Below the pieces are notes generated by a model. The model ran no database searches, was not told where the DNA came from, and saw nothing but the letters and a program-made list of their open reading frames with translations. DNA of 5,103 bases, taken from NCBI GenBank assembly GCA_025964295.1, contig JAOPZD010000196.1, positions 1 to 5,103 of the forward strand, in the 5' to 3' direction. Of the stretch, positions 1 to 4,119 are shown piece by piece. The DNA comes from Conexibacter sp. (GTDB lineage: Bacteria > Actinomycetota > Thermoleophilia > Solirubrobacterales > Solirubrobacteraceae). Both the position numbers and the translations under genes were made by a program. Positions within the stretch are counted from its first letter, which is position 1; the number at the start of each line of letters is the position of its first letter.

Positions 1-38
1 GCGACCTTCACGAGATCCCCTGCTGCGGTGTGCTCCAT
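1..38 (-). CDS. 5' end of an unidentified gene, cut by the window edge
   Basis: A minus-strand ATG at 38-36 opens a frame that stays open to the left edge, giving MEHTAAGDLVKV (12 codons). This is too short to name a product. It is reported because a TACCGT hexamer (minus 50-45) lies 6 nt before the ATG, the same arrangement seen at three or four other starts in this window, and because a hairpin just after the ABC-F stop separates it from the upstream gene. No Shine-Dalgarno sequence precedes it, so a leaderless start is plausible. The codons GCA GCA GGG GAT are less GC-biased at the third position than the neighbouring genes, which adds doubt. The remainder of the gene lies outside the window. 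Confidence 0.45.
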   Translation of the reverse strand, partial: MEHTAAGDLVKV

Positions 39-44
39 GCCCAC

Positions 45-50
45 ACGGTA
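45..50 (-). promoter_or_regulatory. TANNNT -10-like hexamer of the left-edge gene
   Basis: The minus strand reads TACCGT, then GTGGGC, then ATG. TANNNT is the core of actinobacterial sigma-70-type -10 elements. Six nucleotides to the start codon would place the transcription start at or within a base or two of the ATG, so the transcript would be leaderless. No convincing -35 element is visible, and the region upstream is the ABC-F terminator hairpin. Confidence 0.4.
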
Positions 51-56
51 CTCGGG

Positions 57-73
57 CGCCGCCCAGGGCGGCG
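57..73 (-). terminator. GC hairpin directly after the ABC-F stop
   Basis: Positions 57-63 (CGCCGCC) and 67-73 (GGCGGCG) form a perfect 7-bp stem with a CAG (plus-strand) loop. It begins 2 nt past the ABC-F TAG stop (78-76). No U-tract follows, so it is not a classical intrinsic terminator. Hairpins lacking U-runs are often proposed as terminators or 3'-end stabilisers in high-GC actinobacteria. Its placement between a stop codon and the next promoter-like hexamer supports a transcript 3' end here. Confidence 0.45.
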
Positions 74-75
74 AC

Positions 76-1716
76 CTACGCCGACAGCGTCTTGGCCAGC
101 CGCGCCTTCGCCGCGTCGTCGGGGTCGCCGAGCGCCTGCAGCGCCGTGTCGGGATCCGGCAGGCCGAGCACGGTCCCGTCGTGCAAGACCATCAGGAACC
201 GATCGAGCCGGCGCAGGAACGCGCGGTCGTGCGACACGGCGACGACCGTGCCCTCGAAGCCGTCGAGCGCCTGCTCGAGCGCCTCGGAGGAGTCGATGTC
301 GAGGTTGTCGGTCGGCTCGTCGAGGAGCAGGAGGTTGTGGCCCTCGAGCTCGAGGCAGAGGATCTCCAGGCGCGCCTTCTGGCCGCCGCTGAGCGTGTCG
401 TAGGAGCGGTTGGCCGCATCCTGGAGGCCGTAGCGGGCGAGCGCCGACATGCTCGGCTGCAGCGCCCCGAGGCGCTCCTCGACGACGTCGAGCACGATGC
501 GCCCGGCGAAGTCCGAGCGGGCGTTGAGCTGGGTGAACAGCCCGACGCTCACCCGCGGCCCGGTCACCAGCTCGCCCAGCGCGGGCGGCTCGTCGCCGCT
601 GAGCATCCGGATGAGATGGGTCTTGCCGCCGCCGTTGGGGCCGACGATCCCGACGCGCTCGCCGAAGTGCACCTCGTCGGTGAACGGCTTGACCAGCCGC
701 GGCACGCCGACCGCGCGCAGGTCCAGCACGCGGCGGGCGGAGTCGGCGCCGCGGAGGCGGACGTTGATCTGCTGCTCGGTGACGGGCGGGGGCGGCGGTC
801 CCTCGTCCTTGAAGCGCTTCCAGCGGGTCTCGAACGCGTTGGCGCGCTTGGCGAGGTCGGGCGAGTAGCGGGCGCGCTCTTTGAAGACGCGGACGAGCTC
901 GCGCAGCCGCTTCTCCTCCTCGTTCCAGCGGGTGAGGGCGTCGCCGAGCTTGCGCTGGCGCTCCCGCCGGGCCTCCGGGTAGGTCGCGTAGGAGCCGTGG
1001 TGCAGCCAGGCGCCGTTGCCCTCCAGCGTGAGGATGACGTTGACGGCGTGCGACAGCAGGTCGCGGTCGTGGGAGATCACGAGCACGGTCTTCTTCGTCG
1101 CGCGCAGCTGCGCCTCGAGCTCGTGCTTGGCCGGGATGTCGAGGAAGTTGTCGGGCTCGTCGAGCAGCAGGACGTCGGCGTCGGAGCGCAGCAGCGCGTC
1201 GAGCACCAGCCGCTTGCGCTCCCCGCCGCTCAGCGTGATCGCGGGCCGGTCGGCGATGTCGTTGAAGCCGTCGCGGACGATGCGCCGGCACGCCGAGTCC
1301 CACTGCGCCTCGAGCTCGTAGCCGCCCAGCTCGGACCAGTCGCCGATCGCCGTGCCCAGCGCCATCCCGGCCTCGTCGTCGCCGGCGGCCAGCGCCTTCT
1401 CGGCGGCGACGACGCGCTCCCCCGCGTCGCGCAGGGCGCCTGTCGTCAGGCCGAGCAGCAGCTCGCGGACCGTCCGCGGATCGCCGGCGACGCCCACGTC
1501 CTGGGGCATGTGCGCGACGCGGCCGCCGGTGCTCGCATCCCCCTCGTCGGCGGGCAGCGCGCCCATGATCACGCCGAAGAGCGTGCTCTTGCCGACGCCG
1601 TTGACGCCGACGACCCCAACATGCGCGCCGGGCGCGATCTTGAACGACACGCCCTCGAAGAGCAGGTTGCCGCCGGGGTGGGCGTAGGCGAGGTTGGAGA
1701 CGCTGACGTGGCTCAC
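76..1716 (-). CDS. ABC-F family ATP-binding protein (tandem ABC ATPase)
   Basis: A soluble 546-aa protein with two ABC ATPase domains and no membrane segments, the layout of ABC-F proteins. Family members bind the ribosomal E site and act in translation control or ribosome-targeting antibiotic resistance; which role applies cannot be read here. NBD1: Walker A GVNGVGKST (37-45), Q-loop Q72, signature LSGGERKR (162-169), Walker B LLLDEPDNFLD (183-193), switch His in SHDR (H216). A charged, mostly helical linker (about 248-311) corresponds to the P-site tRNA-interaction motif and ends in five prolines (307-311). NBD2: Walker A GPNGGGKTH (359-367), signature LSGGQKAR (442-449), Walker B LLLDEPTDNLD (463-473), switch His H496. 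The D-loops differ from the textbook DEPTNHLD, and GKTH replaces GKST in NBD2; I recall similar D-loops in actinobacterial ABC-F proteins. The start is GTG 1716 with no clear Shine-Dalgarno sequence. It is last in a minus-strand series, 54 nt after the small membrane protein gene. Confidence 0.93.
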   Translation of the reverse strand: MSHVSVSNLAYAHPGGNLLFEGVSFKIAPGAHVGVVGVNGVGKSTLFGVIMGALPADEGDASTGGRVAHMPQDVGVAGDPRTVRELLLGLTTGALRDAGERVVAAEKALAAGDDEAGMALGTAIGDWSELGGYELEAQWDSACRRIVRDGFNDIADRPAITLSGGERKRLVLDALLRSDADVLLLDEPDNFLDIPAKHELEAQLRATKKTVLVISHDRDLLSHAVNVILTLEGNGAWLHHGSYATYPEARRERQRKLGDALTRWNEEEKRLRELVRVFKERARYSPDLAKRANAFETRWKRFKDEGPPPPPVTEQQINVRLRGADSARRVLDLRAVGVPRLVKPFTDEVHFGERVGIVGPNGGGKTHLIRMLSGDEPPALGELVTGPRVSVGLFTQLNARSDFAGRIVLDVVEERLGALQPSMSALARYGLQDAANRSYDTLSGGQKARLEILCLELEGHNLLLLDEPTDNLDIDSSEALEQALDGFEGTVVAVSHDRAFLRRLDRFLMVLHDGTVLGLPDPDTALQALGDPDDAAKARLAKTLSA

Positions 1717-1739
1717 GGGAGCGTGAACGGTGGCAGATC

Positions 1740-1766
1740 GGCGGCCTGGGCCGCCCGGACCGGTCC
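1740..1766 (-). repeat. Paired inverted repeats between the small membrane gene and the ABC-F gene
   Basis: The 54-nt gap holds two symmetric elements side by side. A perfect 10-bp palindrome, GGACCGGTCC, lies at 1757-1766, beginning 4 nt after the upstream stop codon. A 6-bp stem, GGCGGC (1740-1745) with GCCGCC (1750-1755), has a 4-nt loop. There is no U-tract. Possible roles are a 3' end for the upstream gene, an attenuator-like structure in the ABC-F leader, or a repressor site; the sequence does not decide between them. GC-rich DNA makes short palindromes common, so chance is a real alternative. Confidence 0.3.
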
Positions 1767-1770
1767 TCGT

Positions 1771-2103
1771 CTACGCCGCGCTGTCCTTGCCTTGGGAGAC
1801 GACCCACACGATGGCGATCGCGACCGCCGCGCCCAGCGCGGCGCACAGCAGCACGACGAGGAGGCCGTCGAAGTCGAACATGCTCGGACACTGACCGAGC
1901 GCGTCCTTGCCCAACCCGCTGCTCTCGCACAGCACCGCCGGGTGCATCACCGGCTGCAGGCTGTTCCCGGCCACCGCACCGGCGATCATCCCGATCACCG
2001 CCACCGGCCCACCGTGCTCGACCTCTTCACTGAGCACGTGCAGGAGATGCGCCAGATGTCCACCCATCCACGGAGCGTCCCACACCAATTCGGCGCCGAT
2101 CAC
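1771..2103 (-). CDS. Small two-helix membrane protein, unknown function
   Basis: I do not recognise a family. The 110-aa frame has a His-containing N-terminus (H16, H19, H22, H30), a first hydrophobic stretch at about 33-49, a loop with two cysteines (C59, C72) that could form a disulfide if extracytoplasmic, and a strong second membrane helix at about 80-102 followed by a short polar tail. Third positions are strongly G/C, most clearly in the last third. Starts: GTG at 2103 gives 110 aa, ATG at 2067 (M13) gives 98 aa, and ATG at 1881 would leave only the last helix (36 aa). No start has a clear Shine-Dalgarno sequence. It lies 25 nt after the zinc-ribbon gene and 54 nt before the ABC-F gene on the same strand, so cotranscription with the former is likely. 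That it is a gene is fairly convincing; the exact start is not. Confidence 0.6.
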   Translation of the reverse strand: MIGAELVWDAPWMGGHLAHLLHVLSEEVEHGGPVAVIGMIAGAVAGNSLQPVMHPAVLCESSGLGKDALGQCPSMFDFDGLLVVLLCAALGAAVAIAIVWVVSQGKDSAA

Positions 2104-2128
2104 TCCCCATCGGTCCAGTGTTCGACCG

Positions 2129-2467
2129 CTAAGCCGCGGGCGGCGCGCCCACCGCGTCGGCCGGCGTGGCGTGGCCGGCGTCGGGCCACGCCTTGCCGCA
2201 GGCCGGGCAGTGGTCCTCGAGCACCGGGTCGTCCGCGGGCGCGTCGAGGACCCAGAAGACGCGGTGCCGACCAGCCCCGGTCGTGCGGTACTCCGCCCCG
2301 CAGGCGCACGCGAACCGCTCCTCGCCGCCGGCCTCCCCGCTCCCCGCCGCCGCCGTCGTCCCGCGGCGCTGCGCCACGCGGGCCGCGAGCGCTCCGAGGA
2401 CGGCGGCCACGCCGATCCCCATCGCCATCGTCCTGCCGCGAGCCCTGCTCTGGCGTGCCATGGGCAT
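2129..2467 (-). CDS. Short membrane-anchored zinc-ribbon-like protein, unknown function
   Basis: In the frame opened by GTG 2503 (124 aa), a basic segment RQSRARGR (17-24) is followed by one hydrophobic helix (about 26-44), a Gly/Ala-rich linker, and a compact domain with C66-A-C68-G and C99-P-A-C102-G. The two Cys pairs, separated by a Tyr/Phe/Trp-containing stretch, look like a zinc ribbon. A positively charged N-terminus before the helix suggests an anchor with the zinc domain outside or against the membrane; topology is inferred. The start placed here is ATG 2467 (112 aa); ATG 2461 is equally possible. GTG 2503 is less attractive because it lies within the 3' arm of the hairpin after the tRNA gene. 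No Shine-Dalgarno sequence is convincing. The gene follows the tRNA and precedes the two-helix membrane protein by 25 nt. No specific function can be given. Confidence 0.65.
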   Translation of the reverse strand: MPMARQSRARGRTMAMGIGVAAVLGALAARVAQRRGTTAAAGSGEAGGEERFACACGAEYRTTGAGRHRVFWVLDAPADDPVLEDHCPACGKAWPDAGHATPADAVGAPPAA

Positions 2468-2497
2468 GGACGTGCCCGCTGGGGCCGCGGCTGATGC

Positions 2498-2522
2498 CTT
2501 CACCCGCGCCGGCCGGGCGAAG
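2498..2522 (-). terminator. Hairpin immediately 3' of tRNA-Arg
   Basis: On the minus-strand RNA, CUUCGCCCG (2522-2514) pairs with CGGGUGAAG (2506-2498) through 9 bp including one G-U, closing a 7-nt loop. It starts 2 nt after the tRNA discriminator base. The G-U pair is an A/C mismatch on the plus strand, so the structure is better formed in the tRNA-strand transcript. There is no following U-tract, so it is a terminator-like or 3'-processing structure rather than a proven terminator. If it terminates incompletely, the zinc-ribbon gene downstream may be read from the tRNA promoter. Confidence 0.45.
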
Positions 2523-2523
2523 A

Positions 2524-2597
2524 CGCCCCCGGCTGGACTCGAACCAGCGACCGTCGGCTTAGAAGGCCGGTGCTCTATCCATCTGAGCTACAGGGGC
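2524..2597 (-). tRNA. tRNA-Arg (anticodon UCU)
   Basis: A complete 74-nt cloverleaf folds on the minus strand. The acceptor stem is GCCCCTG/CGGGGGC with one T-G pair, the D-stem GCTC/GAGC with a 9-nt loop, the anticodon loop CTTCTAA (2565-2559) with anticodon TCT, a 5-nt variable loop, and the T-arm GCTGG-TTCGAGT-CCAGC. The discriminator is G. CCA is not encoded (the next bases are TCT), so it must be added by nucleotidyltransferase. It decodes AGA/AGG, codons that should be rare in such a GC-rich genome. The outermost anticodon-stem pair (27-43) is C-A rather than Watson-Crick. A weak -10-like CAGGAT (minus 2612-2607) lies 9 nt upstream. The gene is divergent from the peptidyl-tRNA hydrolase gene, with 57 bp between them. 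Confidence 0.95.
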
Positions 2598-2639
2598 GGG
2601 AGGCGAATCCTGGCAGGTCCGGGGGCGGCCCACGAGCGG

Positions 2640-2645
2640 TAGCGT
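2640..2645 (+). promoter_or_regulatory. TANNNT -10-like hexamer of the PTH2 gene
   Basis: TAGCGT is followed by 9 nt and then ATG 2655. This fits a sigma-70-type -10 element driving a transcript that starts at or next to the ATG. There is no Shine-Dalgarno sequence between the hexamer and the ATG, and no clear -35 element. It lies in the 57-bp divergent region shared with the tRNA-Arg promoter. Confidence 0.5.
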
Positions 2646-2654
2646 CCCCGCGCG

Positions 2655-3314
2655 ATGGAGGACCCGTATCGGATGTACCTCGTCGTGCGCCGGGGTGCGT
2701 TCGATGATCTGGAGACCGGTGGTGTGCTTGCGGGCGCGGCGGCGGTGGCGTGTCTGCGGCGGTTCGGCGAGGAGCCGGAGTACGCGGAGGCGATCGTGGC
2801 GTGGCGCGCGCGACCGGGGAAGGTGACGCTGCGGGCGCGCGGCGGCCAGTGGGATGCGGTGCTCCAGCAGGAGGACTTCAGCTTCGCGGGAGACCTCGAG
2901 GGGGCGGCGGTGCTGGCGCTGCCGCCGCGGCGGCGGTCGGCCCGCAGCGAGACGCTGACCAAGTTGCAGGCGATGGCGTCGGAGCTGATCGACGTGCCGC
3001 ACGTCGACGACCTGCCCGAGCCGGCCGTCGACGGGAGGATCACCTACGTGGTCAACCCGTCGCTCGAGATGTCCACCGGCAAGACCATGGCGCAGATCGC
3101 CCATGCGGCGACGATGTCGGCGGCGACGGGCAGGGTCGAGGGCTGGGTCCAACGAGGCTGCCCCGGCCGCGTCGTCAAGCCCGACGAGCAGCAGACGTTC
3201 GACGCGCTGTGCAAGGACGACAACAAGCTCTCCGCCAAGGTCGAGGACGCCGGGCTGACCGAGGTTCCGCCCGGCACGATCACCGTGCTCGCGATCCCGC
3301 CCGCCGCGCCATAG
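2655..3314 (+). CDS. PTH2-family peptidyl-tRNA hydrolase with a degenerate N-terminal repeat
   Basis: PTH2 enzymes cleave the ester bond of peptidyl-tRNA released from stalled ribosomes and recycle the tRNA. The C-terminal half of this 219-aa protein carries the family hallmarks: strand ITYVVNP (129-135), motif MSTGKTMAQIAHAA (139-152) with K143, Q147 and H150, then AGLTEVPPGT (199-208) and VLAIPP (211-216). The family core is about 115-120 aa, so the extra N-terminal half needs explaining. It repeats the same order: MYLVVRR (7-13), LETGGVLAGAAAVA (19-32), W50, PGKV (54-57), VLALPP (86-91). In it K, Q and H are replaced by G23, G27 and A30 and the AGLTE loop is absent, so it looks like a catalytically dead copy. 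The start is ATG 2655, probably leaderless; ATG 2673 (M7) is an alternative with GGAGG at 2657-2661. The TAG stop overlaps the next gene's -10-like hexamer. Family assignment is strong; activity is inferred. Confidence 0.85.
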   Translation: MEDPYRMYLVVRRGAFDDLETGGVLAGAAAVACLRRFGEEPEYAEAIVAWRARPGKVTLRARGGQWDAVLQQEDFSFAGDLEGAAVLALPPRRRSARSETLTKLQAMASELIDVPHVDDLPEPAVDGRITYVVNPSLEMSTGKTMAQIAHAATMSAATGRVEGWVQRGCPGRVVKPDEQQTFDALCKDDNKLSAKVEDAGLTEVPPGTITVLAIPPAAP

Positions 3315-3317
3315 GCT
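3312..3317 (+). promoter_or_regulatory. TANNNT -10-like hexamer overlapping the PTH2 stop codon
   Basis: TAGGCT includes the TAG stop of the PTH2 gene (3312-3314) and is followed by 7 nt and ATG 3325. It would allow the DUF1330-family gene to be transcribed on its own as a leaderless mRNA even though only 10 nt separate the two genes. No -35 match is apparent within the PTH2 coding sequence. Part of the match is forced by the stop codon, so chance is more likely here than at the other sites. Confidence 0.4.
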
Positions 3318-3324
3318 CCGCCCC

Positions 3325-3696
3325 ATGAGCACCGTCGACCCCACCGGCCACGACCTCAAGCGCTTCCTCGCCGACGACGACGGCGGCCCCGTCACGATGC
3401 TCAACCTGCTGCGCTTCAAGCCCGGCGGCGGCCGTGAGTCCTACAACAAGTACGCCGCCGCGATCGTCCCGTTCCTCGACGCCGTCGGCGGCAGCGTCAT
3501 CTACTTCGGCGACACCGCCACGCCGCTGGTCCAGCCCGACGCCAACAACGACTGGGACGCCGTCCTCCTCGTCCGCTACCCCAGCCGCGCCGCGTTCTCT
3601 GAGATGGTCGCCGACCCGGCCTACCAGGAGATCACGCACCTGCGCACCGAGGCGCTGGACGCCGCGGTGCTGCAGCCGACGGTCACGCGCGGCTGA
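3325..3696 (+). CDS. DUF1330-family small protein (dimeric alpha/beta barrel fold)
   Basis: The 123-aa protein matches the pattern of DUF1330 proteins, small cytoplasmic proteins of the ferredoxin-like dimeric alpha/beta barrel type whose substrates are mostly unknown. Visible features are the first strand VTMLNLLRFKP (23-33), the following YNKYAAAI helix (40-47), strand SVIYFGD (57-63), and the most conserved block, from W77 through VRYPS (83-87) and F91 to DPAYQEI (97-103), ending in LRTEAL and LQPT (116-119). There is no signal peptide or membrane segment. ATG 3325 has no Shine-Dalgarno sequence; the TAGGCT hexamer 7 nt upstream suggests leaderless initiation. It lies 10 nt after the PTH2 gene on the same strand and overlaps the end of the GtrA gene on the other strand by 14 bp. 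The biochemical role is unknown; a monooxygenase- or isomerase-like activity is possible from the fold only. Confidence 0.85.
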   Translation: MSTVDPTGHDLKRFLADDDGGPVTMLNLLRFKPGGGRESYNKYAAAIVPFLDAVGGSVIYFGDTATPLVQPDANNDWDAVLLVRYPSRAAFSEMVADPAYQEITHLRTEALDAAVLQPTVTRG

Positions 3697-4060
3697 ACAC
3701 CCAGCGCCGGCCGACCACGTAGGTCACCGCCGGCGTCACCGGCAGCAGGACCGCCTGGGCGAGGATCTTGCCGGTGCCGAACCCGTCGACCAGTACCGCC
3801 AGCAGCGCGAGGTTCAGCGCCGTCGCGCCGCCCTGGGCCGCCAGCCACGCCAGCCACCCGCGCCGCGTCGGCCGGCCGCCCTTGAAGGTCCAGTGCTCGT
3901 GCAGCCAGTACCCCAGCGACGCCGACAGCAGGAACGCGACCACGGCGCTGAGCAGGTACGGCACGCCGACGAGCACCCCGGCGGTGTAGCCGCCGAAGTA
4001 CGTGGCGGCGTTGAAGCCGCCGACCAGCCCGAAGCGCACGAGCTCGCGAAACCGTCCCAC
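3683..4060 (-). CDS. GtrA-family small membrane protein
   Basis: GtrA proteins are four-helix inner-membrane proteins; characterised members help move polyprenyl-linked sugars across the membrane for glycosylation of surface polymers. This 125-aa protein has the usual length and four hydrophobic segments at about 8-32, 33-54, 69-91 and 98-117. Hallmarks are VRFGLVGGFNA (8-18) near the N-terminus and the two aromatic/basic turns LGYWLHEHWTF (49-59) and VTYVVGRRWVF (112-122), the second closing the protein. The start is GTG 4060, with a TAGACC hexamer 7 nt upstream on the minus strand and no Shine-Dalgarno sequence. No glycosyltransferase gene is adjacent within the window, so the partner and polymer are unknown. 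Its TGA overlaps the convergent DUF1330 gene, with no room for a terminator between them. It is divergent from the dioxygenase-like gene, with 59 bp between the starts. Confidence 0.88.
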   Translation of the reverse strand: MGRFRELVRFGLVGGFNAATYFGGYTAGVLVGVPYLLSAVVAFLLSASLGYWLHEHWTFKGGRPTRRGWLAWLAAQGGATALNLALLAVLVDGFGTGKILAQAVLLPVTPAVTYVVGRRWVFSRA

Positions 4061-4067
4061 GCCCCAA

Positions 4068-4073
4068 GGTCTA
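4068..4073 (-). promoter_or_regulatory. Imperfect -10-like hexamer of the GtrA gene
   Basis: The minus strand reads TAGACC, then TTGGGGC (7 nt), then GTG 4060. The TAG and the spacing match the other probable leaderless promoters here, but the last base is C rather than the consensus T. It shares the 59-bp divergent region with the promoter of the dioxygenase-like gene. Confidence 0.3.
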
Positions 4074-4103
4074 CCGCTTTGCGACGCCCGGCCGCCGCCT
4101 CAC

Positions 4104-4109
4104 TAGATT
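4104..4109 (+). promoter_or_regulatory. TANNNT -10-like hexamer of the dioxygenase-like gene
   Basis: TAGATT is followed by 10 nt and ATG 4120. A -35-like TTGCGA lies at 4079-4084, but its spacing of 19 nt is longer than ideal. The 4-codon upstream TTG start (4108) would lie inside this hexamer, which argues for ATG 4120 as the true start. AAGGGG directly abuts the ATG and is too close to serve as a Shine-Dalgarno site. Confidence 0.5.
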
Positions 4110-4119
4110 GTCGAAGGGG

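Noticed and set aside
8..1930. 640-codon minus-strand frame overlapping the ABC-F gene
   Set aside because: It is an out-of-frame, Arg-rich translation of the ABC-F gene with no motif of its own.
28..2562. Very long plus-strand open frame (844 codons) antisense to the ABC-F gene and its neighbours
   Set aside because: It is Arg/Ala/Val/Glu-rich without recognisable domains and runs antisense to a clear ABC-F gene. Its end (LDSNQRPSA) is the well-known artefact of translating a tRNA gene. It results from the scarcity of stop codons in GC-rich DNA.
2166..2642. Plus-strand frame containing PAGLEPATVGLEGRC
   Set aside because: This string is the typical false peptide from the antisense of a tRNA gene; the frame crosses the tRNA-Arg gene.
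2559..3419. 286-codon minus-strand frame antisense to the PTH2 gene
   Set aside because: The antisense PTH2 frame carries full family motifs on the plus strand; this frame is Arg/His-rich noise and begins within the tRNA antisense.
4108..4119. Upstream TTG start adding four residues to the dioxygenase-like protein
   Set aside because: The TTG overlaps the probable -10 hexamer TAGATT and has no ribosome-binding site; ATG 4120 is better placed.
4114..4119. AAGGGG as a Shine-Dalgarno sequence for the dioxygenase-like gene
   Set aside because: It directly abuts the ATG with no spacing, so it cannot pair with 16S rRNA during initiation in the usual way.
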